Positions 1-9,678 of a stretch of DNA of 64,000 nucleotides are shown here, one piece after another (the stretch's first letter is position 1; each line of letters begins with the position of its first letter). The translations under genes and the position numbers were made by a program. The DNA lies in NCBI GenBank assembly GCA_036873135.1, contig JAPTYO010000022.1:2662979-2726978 (forward strand). The letters run 5' to 3'. Under the pieces are notes generated by a model, which did no database searches, was not told where the DNA came from, and saw only the letters and a list, made by a program, of their open reading frames with translations. Origin of the DNA: Clarkia xantiana subsp. parviflora. Lineage: Eukaryota > Streptophyta > Magnoliopsida > Myrtales > Onagraceae.

Positions 1-530
1 AAAAGCAAAAAAAAAAACTCATTTATTTAGGATCACAGCCACCCTCCAAACGGCTACGAATAAAAAAGTGACCCCGCGAACCCTGTGAGGGCCGGAGAAT
101 AAAAAGGGCCACAGCCACCCTTAAAATGGCTACACAAAAAGAGTGATCTCGCGAAAACGGTGAGGGCGGGAAAATAAAAGAAAGGGTCACAGTCGTCCCT
201 CAAACGGCTACAGTCAAAAGAGCGATCCTGAAACATCGATGGCGGATATTAAGTGAAAGGGCCACAACCACCCTCAAAATGGTTACATACAAAGAGTGTT
301 TCCCGGATCAGAGACGAGGAATGAAGGGCCACAGCCGCCCTCCCAAATGGCTACAATCAAAAGAGCTCCCGCAACATTGAAGACGGTGAGGAAAAGGTCA
401 TAATCACCCTCCAAAGGGCTACAAATACTCCTGCGTCGAGGCGGAAGATAAAGTACGGGTCACAGCCACCGTTTAATTGGCTATCAAATAAAGAGTTATT
501 CCGCTAGGTTGAAAACCCGAAAGGGCAGCC
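1..530 (+). repeat. Diverged tandem repeat, about 60-80 bp units with a hairpin
   Basis: About seven diverged units each contain a CACAGCCACCCTC-like block, a short A-rich loop, then GGCTAC, followed by an A-rich stretch and a GTGA/CGCG block. The block folds on itself: AGCCA pairs with TGGCT in several copies. One copy near 250-276 has AACCA with TGGTT, a two-sided change that keeps the stem. A copy near 190-212 has AGTCG with CGGCT, a wobble intermediate. Confidence 0.7.
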
Positions 531-659
531 TAGGCAAAATCAGGAAATGAGAAGCATGGTTGCAAGTTCAGAAATTGCAATCATGGCAAAAGGAGAGCAA
601 ATAAAAAAAACCGAGGGGTACGGTCGGAAATTTCTCAATCGGCCGTGGCAAAAGGAGAG

Positions 660-745
660 AAAAAAGAGAAATTCTCAACAAAAAAAAAAGAAAAAGAAAA
701 AAGAAAAAAGAAGAAAAAAGAAAAAAGAGAAAAAAGAAAAAGATC
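660..745 (+). repeat. Purine-only low-complexity tract (A/G)
   Basis: The tract is almost entirely A with spaced G, of the form AAAAGAAAA. It makes long lysine-rich or phenylalanine-rich spurious open frames on the two strands. It is not coding. Confidence 0.85.
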
Positions 746-1004
746 CCGCTAAGTTGTCGCACCATGCGCAATTTAGGCAAAAATTAGGGACAAACATTCA
801 AAGTCAAACTCATGACAAGCGGGACGGTTACAGTCTGCTCTCGCAAGTCACCATTCAAGGATGAGTAGGACGGTTACAGTCTGTTCCTACAAGTCACAAC
901 TGACAATCAGGATCTGAAGTGTTCCAGCTTTCTGAGAGTCACCCCGACAAACGAAGCCTTAGTGTTCAGCCTTCGCAAGTCACGCCATTAGAAGCACTTC
1001 TCCA

Positions 1005-1345
1005 ACGGACGCCACTAGAGGCTCCTCTCCGACATACGCCGCTAGAGGCATCGCCAAAGGGTCTCCGGTACGGTCTGACGTAGAGGTCTTCCGCCACTAG
1101 AGATATCACCAGAGGTTTTCCGGTACGGTCTGACGTAGAGGTCTTCCGTTACCACTCGCCACTAGAGGCATTACCAAAGGTTCTCCGGTACGGTCTGACG
1201 TAGAGGTCTTTTGCCACCAGAGATATCACCAGAGGTTTTCCGGTACGGTCTGACGTAGAGGTTTTTCTGTTACCACTCGCCACTAGAGGCGTCACCAGAG
1301 GTTGTTGGTACTGTCTGAAGTAGAGGTCTTCTGTTACCAATCATC
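1005..1345 (+). repeat. Tandem repeat of about 60 bp units
   Basis: About five units carry the word CCGGTACGGTCTGACGTAGAG at a spacing near 60 bp (for example 1065, 1125, 1185 and 1241). Alternate units also carry CGCCACTAGAGGC, so the higher-order period is about 120 bp. CCGGTACGG and CGCC-ACTAGA-GGCG are each partly self-complementary. Confidence 0.75.
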
Positions 1346-1349
1346 ACCA

Positions 1350-1765
1350 AAGGTTTTACTTTATTGCACGCCACTGGAGGCTTTTCCTTGTCGCTCGCCA
1401 CTGGAGGCGTCATCGATTAAGGCTTTACTTTTCCGCACGCTACTAGAGGCTTTACTTTCTGCACCGCCAACGGAGGCACCGCCAACAGGGGCACCGCCAA
1501 CCGAGGCTTTACTTTTCTGCACGCCACTGTAGGCTTTACTTTCTACACCGCCAACGAAGGCACCGTCAATAAGGGCACCGCCAACCGAGGTTTTACTTTT
1601 CCGCACGCCACTTGAGGCTTTACTTTTCCGCACTACCAATGGAGGCACTGCCAACAAGGGGACCGCCGACGGAGGTTCTACTTTCTACATCACCAACAGG
1701 GGCACGCTAATGGAGACCAAGCCAACAGAGGCACCGCCGACAGAGGCTCTACTTTTTTGGCACTT
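1350..1765 (+). repeat. Short tandem repeat, GCCAACGGAGGC-like words
   Basis: The words GCCACTGGAGGC, GCCAACGGAGGC and GCCAACCGAGGC recur with TTTACTTTTC spacers. Each word has GCC at one end and GGC at the other, giving short inverted repeats. The unit looks derived from the CGCCACTAGAGGC part of the block upstream. Confidence 0.7.
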
Positions 1766-1889
1766 TCCGAAATAAGCCAGGAATTTCCTTGAAGATTCGA
1801 AGAATCGAAAGAAGATATACTTCCCAACCAAAATTAGTGTTTACTTGTGTTTGGACAAATCCGCTCGAACTTGTTCTACGGGAATTTGC

Positions 1890-1905
1890 CCAAAGAGGGG
1901 CAAGC
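1890..1905 (+). other. Polypurine tract of TE1
   Basis: AAAGAGGGGCAAGC lies immediately before the LTR start at 1906. This is the expected site of plus-strand primer formation in reverse transcription. The GGGGCA core resembles the tracts of TE4, TE5 and TE6 in this window. Confidence 0.6.
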
Positions 1906-3217
1906 TGTAAACACCTAATTTTGGTCCGCGCATAGCACGTTCAAAATGTCATATGTAACGCGTCAAAAAAAGGAAGTATTTAAATATGGAATGTCGCGAA
2001 GTTTCTAAAGATAGAACTGGCTTAAAATAGGATAGTGTATATGCATTATTTATTGTAAAATATTTAGAAAATATTTTATGTGTATTTATGGTGAAATACA
2101 TAAATATATATGTATATTTTCGGAATATTAAATGCATATATTTTTCAAATTTTATTTTCCTAGTTTAGGGGTCATAGTTTAGCTATAAATAGGGTCCTTT
2201 TACATGTAAAAAACACACCACGACAATAATATTACATCAGATTTTCGGAACCCGTGCATATTTGTCTTCTAGTGAAAAAGTTTTTTTTTTTCCCGCTGTG
2301 ACTGCACAGCCACCGGAGGTCCGCCGGAGTGGCCTCGCCGAACGCCGGAGCTGCCCTTCAGACGCCGGAATTAGGTGTCGCTGTCCACACCGCCCTCTGC
2401 CGCGCTGCTCCGCCCATCCAGAGCCACCGCTGCTGCTGTTTCCGGAAGCCAATTGGTTTTCCGTTCGTCCGCCTCTGCTGCTACTTCGCCTGACACGCCG
2501 CCACGCCGGAGTCGTCCCGTCCATCCTGCCGCCGCGCCGTTGCCGTCAGCCCCTGCCCTTGCTCGTCCTGTCGCCGAGCTGTTGGGTTGCTGCAGATCCA
2601 AGTGAGGTACACGTCTCTGCAAGTTTTTTTTTTAATTTTATTATTACTATTTCTTATTTTCTGTTATTATATTATTATTATTATTGTTATTATTATTATA
2701 CCATGTTAATTAAGTAGTTTAGATGTAGGTTAATTAAATAACATGTTTTTGTAAATATGTGTATAATTTATAATTACTAAATTGTATTATGATTTTGAGC
2801 ATGTTTAGCTTAACTTTTAAATATGTTTTATTTCAAATAGGAGTTTTAGATGCATAATAGTTTTTTTTTTTAGGCTTAAGTTTTTTCCATAAATAGCAAG
2901 TCGTCTAAAAATTAGTTTAATCTTTGGCAATGTTAGATTAACTTTATGAAATGCGTGTTTAAATTTAAAATTGGCAAATATATTAATTAAGTACCGAAAT
3001 GGCGTAATTAGAAAATATATATTTTGTAATTCGTAATAGAACCCCCGAACTCGAATTTCTTATCGTAGACCGATTTTAATACCTAGGTGTTTAACTAGTT
3101 ATTCGCTTAGGTAATTTAGGATCCTAGTTAGCCTAATAATTAACTAGTGGCGACTCTTTTCAAAATCCACGTTTTCAAAACGTAATTCGCCTTAGGTCAG
3201 ATTTTTAGGATCCGACA
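1906..3217 (+). mobile_element. 3' LTR of TE1 (1312 bp)
   Basis: The LTR starts TGTAAACACC and ends GGATCCGACA. Both ends are matched by the inverted solo LTR at 4029-5362. A TATA-like CTATAAATA lies at 2183-2191. A GC-rich block at about 2290-2600 gives long spurious open frames, and a TTA/TTG microsatellite lies at about 2665-2700. The five bases after the LTR are AATTA; the matching TSD copy would lie left of the window. Confidence 0.8.
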
Positions 3218-4028
3218 AATTAGCAGCTTCTGGGACCTCATGGCCTTCAAAACCGAAGTCTGTGATGATCGTAAAGCCAAGTTGTGGTACGACCGGAAAA
3301 TCGGGTCGAAGAAGATGGGATTCGAGGAGATGACTCCCCTCCCTCATGAATTGATTACTTCCCTGTCTGGAAACACCAATTTGGTGAAGTTCATAATCGA
3401 AACGACTGAATCCGAAGTGAACCGATTTTGTGGTTCGGACAAGGCCACCGCCCTCTACCTTGTTGTTGCCGGAGGGTCCGAAGCCTCGGTCTAGGTTCAT
3501 CTGCAGAACCGAACTCCTAAGATAACAGGATGACGGCCTGTAGGAACGGGAGGGGACGAACGAGAGGAGTCGCGGAACGAGAGGGGACGAATAGAAATGT
3601 CACCTTCTGTAGAGACAAGGCATTGGTGTCCTCCGATAAGGACCAGAGTCAGTCTCTCCCTCCATCCCCACTAGTCCGTTCTTCTTCTCCATTTTCAAGA
3701 ATGGTGTCTTTAATGTGAGATAAGGAGAATTTGGTCAATATCTAATTCGTTTTTATTTTGTATTTGTTTTAAAAGGGTCATGTGCACGGCACATGACCAC
3801 TTAACGGCTGAATCTAACGGATATGAAACGGAAACACTCAAAACATACACACTCCAAACATATGACACCAAAAACATACAAAAATAAACATATAGCACCA
3901 AAAACCAACTTTGGTCAAACATGTGGCACCAAAAGACCCTTTAACCCAAAATATAAATGCCCTAAATCTTGACATTAATTACAGTGCTGTCATTGTGAGA
4001 TGAAATTGGAACTCCGACATTCTGATGT
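3218..4028. other. Unassigned DNA between two LTRs
   Basis: This 0.8 kb separates the TE1 LTR from the inverted solo LTR. Open frames of about 84-102 codons at 3192-3500 lie on both strands and match no family I recognise. The 3530-3715 part is GA-rich. I see no splice pattern or motif that supports a gene. Confidence 0.4.
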
Positions 4029-5362
4029 TGTCGGACCTAAAATCTGACTTATGGCGAATTACGTTTTGAAAAACGTGGGTTTTGAAAAGAGTCACCACTA
4101 GTTAATTATAAGGCTAACTAGAATCCTAAATTATTTAGGTAATAACGAATTAAACACCAAGACATAAAATTGGTCTACGATCAAAGATTCAAGTTCGGGG
4201 GTTCTATTTCGAAATAAAAACATGATCAGATCCACCCTTACGGTACTCAATTCACTTAATTTTCCAATTCCTTTTGTCGCCAAGTAATGTCAATTATAAT
4301 TCGATTATATATATAAAATAAAATAAAACCTAAATGCACTACCAAACATGATCATCACATTAAAACATTATTTAACATACTTACCCAAAACATAATTTAA
4401 ACAACAAGATTTTAATTAGTCTAAACTATATAAGTAACAATTAATTAATTAATTAATGTTTGACATATAATAATAATAATTTAAAAAAGTGGAGACTTAT
4501 TGAGGGAGTCGTACGGGACTTGAACCATCTTCTTGAAAACATGCAACTTTACTATAATAATATATATATAAAATAATGAATAAATAAAAAACAAAAAGCT
4601 ACATTAATGAAGAAGGAAGGTCATACCTGCGGGAAAAGGGGGGTTCAGGATCTGGACACCAGAGACGACAGAAGCAGCAGTGATTTGCACTCCAGCGATA
4701 GCAGCAAGCAGGGACGGCGTCACGATGGTGGCACCGGTGAGGAACTTACGGAGGGCGGCAGTTGAACGGGAATACCAGACCGCAGCAGCCAGGCGGAGTC
4801 GGTACGAGGTCGGGGATGTGGTGGGCGTAATCCAGGTCGCTGGCAGCCGACAGGTGACAGAGATGGGCTAACGAGGGGGAGGAGGTCAGCTGGGCGAGGT
4901 GCGGCCCTCCGGCGGGTCTGGGTGGTCACTAGCAGGGGTGGCTGGCGAAAAGGAAAATCTGGACGGGAGGGGGTCACTAGCGGCAGGAGAGGGAAAGTAG
5001 AGTGAGAAAAAAAATTTGCATGAATTTCGAGGAACTTTAGTAATTTTTTTATTGCTGATTTTCTGTGTGTCCATTACATTGTAAACACTTCTATTTATAC
5101 TAATCTAGGCCTAAGCTAACTAGGAAATAAATATTACAAATTTATTCTAACCATAAATGCTAAATATTCAGAAATTATACTATAAATATTCAACAAATAT
5201 TATCTGCAATAAATACAAATAACTATCTTAATTTAAGCCAGTCTTATATTTAGAAACTTCGCGACCTTCCATATACAGATACTTCCTTTTTTAAACGCGT
5301 TACACATAACATTTTTAATCGTGTTATATACGTGTCGCGCGTACCAAAATTAGGTGTTTACA
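4029..5362 (-). mobile_element. Solo LTR of the TE1 family, inverted
   Basis: Read on the minus strand, the sequence starts TGTAAACACC and ends GGTCCGACA, like the TE1 LTR, with the same order of sub-blocks (TATA at about 5086-5096, GC-rich block at about 4640-4980, TA-rich 3' part). The 5-bp duplication GATGT flanks it at 4024-4028 and 5363-5367. No internal region is attached, so it is a solo LTR left by recombination between the LTRs of a former full element. Confidence 0.85.
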
Positions 5363-5610
5363 GATGTCGAAATGTGTATCAAGTTCCTTCGGATATAGAA
5401 TTACTATTCAACAGAAGCAAATAAATAAGAGAAGATAGCATAACAAATATCCAGTTAACTAAGCACATTTCCTTTGATTTATGGATCGTATATGAATCAA
5501 TCGACATATTTATTCGCATTTCGACGAATAAAAAGCACCATGTAATGATCAGAAATCGAGTCGTGGTCTGGTTTAATGACAAATTATACATATAAGATGT
5601 AATGAAACCA

Positions 5611-5736
5611 ATTGAAGCTCCCTTTGGAACGATTACTAGAGATCGAGCCAAGAAGATCAAAGAGGTCTTGCAAACATATGTTCAACAATATCTTCGCATA
5701 GAAAGATCATCTATTAGATATCTAGATCAATTTTAA
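5611..5736 (+). pseudogene. Possible C-terminal tail of a Gypsy polyprotein
   Basis: A 41-codon frame ends in TAA at 5734 and reads with the motif GTITRDRAKKIKE. This resembles the GPxTRARAK tail found at the end of many plant Ty3/Gypsy polyproteins. Nothing upstream in the same frame is recognisable. The following 5740-6120 has the look of a decayed non-coding or LTR region, with no defined ends. The match is short and from memory, so it is tentative. Confidence 0.35.
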
Positions 5737-6940
5737 GGCCAAACATCTCTTGTCAACTTGGTCGCTGCTTCTGCAAGTCTTGGAGATGGTTATCAAATTT
5801 GACTTTGGAACATGAAGCCTTCAACACTTACATTTTTTCTATTCATTGTCTTTAGTTTATTGAAGTGTTTTTAACAATTAATAGGTTGAACTTATGTGTT
5901 GGACGTTCAGACTATGGAGTCTATTATTTGAGTTAATTTAATTAGGTCATTAAGGGACTAATGGGCTGAAAACCAAAGCTCATTAGATAGATCCATTAGG
6001 GTTTCTTTTAGTTCATTCTAGGAGTCATTAGAGTTAGTTGGTAGTATTTAAAGAGTCATTATAATTAACACTAAGTAATTATCAATATTACATTTCGCGT
6101 AGTCTGGAGAACGATTTACATCGATGCCATATAACGTAGGTTTTACATTTGGGTAAATGAAATAGAGTTTATCTTTATTTCCCAACAATCTGTATATCCT
6201 CACTCCAAACTTCATAATTATCATTCTTAAGATATACCATAATCGAATAGGAAGACATAATTATCTGTAGTCGCAAAGTCTAAACTCATCACACAAACAC
6301 AATTATAAATAACTTTCAAGTACGGGAGTTAAAAATAATAAAACGAATAACTGAATGTATTGGATATCTAATATATGGATTGCCTCTAGTAAAGTTTGTT
6401 TACTATTTTATACCAAAATCACCAGTAGGGCCCAATGAGATCAAATATATTGCAGTAAACTCCCTTAAGTTTTAGTAACCATATCCTAGATCAATCTTTC
6501 TTAAACAGTTCAATCTAAGTGAACATGAATGAAAGTAAGTCATTCTCCGACCTAACCAAAGTCGTCTCTATCTAAGGTTTGTGTGTCCTTTAACACCAAA
6601 GCATGCATTCATAATTCTTTAATTCCTGAATTTCGCAAGCGAGCTATCCTTGGCCAGAAAAAAAAAATGCTAGTTATCTAGTCTAATTTTAACATGCAAT
6701 ATCTTAATTTAAAATAAGTTCTTATTCGGTCTAATTTTAAATTTGGGGCATTTTGAAAATTTCAAACTTCGGGGGTTGGATTGTATTTCCAAAAATTTAT
6801 ATTTCTTTCCCTAAATTTTAGGGACCAATTTGAAAATAATTCAAACTCAATTACCTAATTGCAAATTCCGAAAATCTAAATCCTTAGAATTTTCTAACAC
6901 GCATAAACATTCACATAGAATTTTTCTATGGCCCGAAAGT
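5737..6940. other. AT-rich DNA without a recognisable gene
   Basis: No frame, repeat array or RNA gene was recognised. The composition and the flanking fragments suggest decayed transposon DNA. Confidence 0.4.
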
Positions 6941-6969
6941 CCAGGTGGAGCGTGAGCAGACGAAGAGTG

Positions 6970-7641
6970 CAGAGTACCTCAGTTTGGTTGGTAGTCCTGA
7001 TGTACACCATGCAATTCACTTGTCCGGATATTTGTTACGCTGTGGGCCTACTAGCACGTTTCTAATCAGAATCTGGATATCAACATTTACGATCTGTTAA
7101 ACGAATTATTAGATACCTAAAAGGTATTGCCGGCTATGGAATGTGCTATGAGGGAAGGAAGCTAGAATTGTCTGGGTTCAGTGACGCTGACCATGGTGGC
7201 GATTCGGATGATCGTAAGTCCACCTCAGGAGGAGTATTTCTCCTTGCTAATGTCGTCATTTCATGGATGAGCAAGAAGCAAACCTGTGTCGCGCTGTCTA
7301 CGATGGAATCCAAATTTGTGGCACTCTCTAAGAATGCATATGAGGCTGTCTGGCTAAAGAGATTCTTGACTGCACTGCTTGACGTCGAGGACGGGAGTAA
7401 ACTTGTGAGGATTTACTCTGACAGTCAAGCAGCGATTGCGGCAGTCAAGAATTCAAAGTACCATAATAGGACGAAACACATTGATATTAAATACAGCTAT
7501 GCGAAAAGTGTGGTAGAGAACAACTTGATCACATTAAAATACTTATCCTATGAGAATATGGTGGCAGACCCATTAACTAAACCACTACGCAATGATGTTT
7601 TCGAGAAGCATGTTAAAATGCTTGGACTGCGTAGGGTATAG
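6970..7641 (+). pseudogene. Ty1/Copia RT-RNase H C-terminal fragment
   Basis: From 7141 an open frame of 166 codons carries typical Copia RNase H landmarks: GFSDADHGGD, RKSTSGGVFLL, ISWMSKKQ, ALSTMESKFVAL, IYSDSQAAIA, HIDIKYSY and a final ADPLTKPL. The same frame continues upstream as CPDICYAV and VKRIIRYLKG to about 6970, but with an in-frame TAA at 7063-7065. Gag, protease, integrase and most of RT are missing. The frame ends at 7639-7641, and a MITE follows 11 bases later. Confidence 0.85.
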
Positions 7642-7652
7642 GAGGATTGTAT

Positions 7653-8131
7653 TAGGCTTGGGCATAAAAACCGGTCCGGCCGGACTGGTTCGGAACTGGT
7701 CTGGAACCGGACCGTTTGGAACCGGTCCGGAGTGGACCGGTCCAAATTGGACTGGTTTGTAACCCCTAAATTGGAACCAGTCCAAGGGGTATACCAAACC
7801 AGTCCAATTAACCAGTCCGGACCGGACCGGTTTTGAACTGCTTTTAAGTAAAAAAAAAAAAACGTTTTGACTGCATTTGACGGGTTTTTTTTAAAAAAAA
7901 ACCGGTTTTGGACCGGTTTTACGGGTTTTTAATGATAAAACCGGTCCGACATATAAAACCGGTCCAGGACTTGTTTTTTTTAAAAACAGGCCAAAACTGG
8001 TTCTGGACCGGTTCTAACCAGTCCAGTTTTTTTTAGACCAACCTAAGCCAATATAAAACCCTAGTCATTACTGGACCGGACCGTTTAAAACAGTTCCGGT
8101 CCGGTTCGGAACCGGTTCAGTGCCCACCCTA
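7653..8131. mobile_element. hAT-type MITE with GGTCCGG subterminal repeats
   Basis: The ends are TAGGCTTGGGCA and, on the other strand, TAGGGTGGGCAC, which form imperfect terminal inverted repeats of hAT type. The 8-bp duplication GATTGTAT flanks it at 7645-7652 and 8132-8139. The 479-bp body is built from many copies of ACCGGTCCGG, GGTTCGGAACC and related words in both orientations. No transposase is encoded. It sits in the old Copia fragment just after the pol stop. Confidence 0.88.
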
Positions 8132-8383
8132 GATTGTATTGTTTCAAATAACATTTTGGGTCCGAAGTAATATTTGGATATAAAGAATTGCAATTTTGAG
8201 TTTATGATCTTACGAAGTCATAATGATTGGATTACATTAGATTTTACGGTCTATAAACTAGTCGTTGGACAGTAAAACCTCTCATAAAACATAAACATGT
8301 TTAAAAACTCCATGGGTGCCCTAAGACAATAGTATCCGATAGAGACTCTGTATTTTTTAGTGCTTTTTGAAAAGAGTTTTCCA

Positions 8384-9169
8384 GGCTACAAGGAGTGGCT
8401 CTACACATGTCCAATGCATATCTTCCCCAATCTGATGGCCAGACATAAGTGGTTAACAGGTTCTTAGAGGGTTATCTGTGTTGTATGACTCATGGGATAT
8501 CTTCCTCCTGGTTTTCTTAGTTGGCACTAGCTGAGTGGTGGTATAACACTAACTTCCACACAAAAATACAGATGGCCCCTTTTGAAGCTCTCTATGGCTT
8601 TGCCCCTCTTCTACACATTCCATATGTTGCTAAGGACTCTAGAGTTAAAGCAGTTGATGAGAGTATGAGGCTTAGAGAGGCCACTACTCAGATGTTGAAA
8701 CATCTCCTACTCAAAACCCAAAATAAGATGAAACAAATTGCTGATCGTCATCGTTCTGAGAGGAACTTTGTAGTTGGAGATTGGGTTTATCTCAAATTGC
8801 AGCCTTATAGGCAAGCCACAATGAGGAGTAATTTGGCACATAACAAGTTGACATCCAAGTATTATGGCCCATTTCTAATATTGGAACGAGTTTGAGAAGT
8901 TGCTTATAAGCTAGATTTCCCTCAATCAGCTCAAATCAACTCCACATTTTACGTTTCTCTGCTTAAAAAGTCTCAAGGCAATATTCATGAGGTTCTTTTA
9001 CAATCTTATGAGGCTCGTTTCCATTTAGCTCCACTCGCTATCTTGATAGGAAGCTTGCTCAAAGAGGTAATAGAGCTGCTACAAAAGTGCTTGTACAACG
9101 GAAGAAACAGCCTGTTACTGTAAGCACTTGGGATGAATTTGCTGCTCGATTTTCAGACTTCCAGCCTTG
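8384..9169 (+). pseudogene. Ty3/Gypsy integrase C-terminal fragment
   Basis: The frame reads through NAYLPQSDGQT and VVNRFLEGYL (the glutamate-motif end of a Gypsy integrase core), then WYNTNFHTKIQMAPFEALYG, VGDWVYLKLQPYRQ and KYYGPF, the usual integrase C-terminal region. In-frame stops lie near 8446, at 8518 and at 8893. A frameshift near 9035 precedes STWDEFAARF. The word order is that of chromovirus-type elements. It is a degenerate 3' pol remnant. Confidence 0.8.
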
Positions 9170-9196
9170 AGTCAAGGCTCTTATGGGTGGGGTATT

Positions 9197-9468
9197 TGTT
9201 ATGGAATAAACCAATAAAAAGGACTTGTTATGTTTTTAGATGTTATTAAGGGGCTTTCTAGCACTTTATGTTAGCTGAGGGACTCAATAGCAAATAAGAG
9301 AAGTTTCACCATTGACTTATAACGGTATGTAGGCGGAAAAGTCTGTTCTGGATGCTTATCGAATGAATTACTGAGTATTATTCTTCTCTTTCGCGAATAA
9401 GAGAGTGTGATTCGTATGAGGACACTATGTCTGATTTTATTATTTATTTATTTCAATAATATGTTACA
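9197..9468 (+). mobile_element. Possible short LTR following the Gypsy fragment
   Basis: TGTTATGG at 9197 follows a G-rich tract (GGGTGGGG) shortly after the pol stop, and ATGTTACA ends at 9468. This fits a short 272-bp 3' LTR. The second LTR and a duplication were not found, so the limits are tentative. Confidence 0.35.
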
Positions 9469-9678
9469 GCAAGGAAGGTGCTCTATAAATCAATGGGAAG
9501 CGCAGACGGGACTGCAAAAAATAGCATGGAGAGGAAGACAGGATAGGATGATTGAATCTTAGAGAGAGAGAGATATGAAACTTGATTTTGTTTCCATAAC
9601 TAACCAGTGAGCAGCTTCATCATCTTCTTGTTTCCAAGTAAAAGGAGGAAGGTTCATTTTTTAATTAATAATTTTAGT

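Larger units (their letters stand above)
1..1905 (+). mobile_element. TE1: 3' internal region of a partial LTR retrotransposon
   Basis: This stretch ends in a purine-rich tract directly followed by an LTR that starts TGTAAACACC, so it is read as the 3' internal part of an element whose 5' part lies left of the window. It has no credible coding frame; the open frames are made by repeats. It holds four repeat blocks (1-530, 660-745, 1005-1345, 1350-1765). Long repeat-filled 3' regions are typical of Tat/Ogre-type plant Gypsy elements. Placing TE1 in that lineage is inference, because no pol is visible. Confidence 0.7.

Noticed and set aside
568..780. Phe-rich and Lys-rich open frames on both strands
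   Set aside because: They are produced by the A/G-only tract at 660-745 and have no family features.
2237..2717. Several overlapping frames of 76-151 codons in GC-rich DNA
   Set aside because: They lie inside the TE1 LTR, in a block also present in the solo LTR, and differ in every frame. GC-rich leader sequence explains them.
3192..3500. Frames of 84 and 102 codons on opposite strands as a small gene
   Set aside because: No recognised motif, promoter or splice context; the minus-strand frame overlaps the LTR end.
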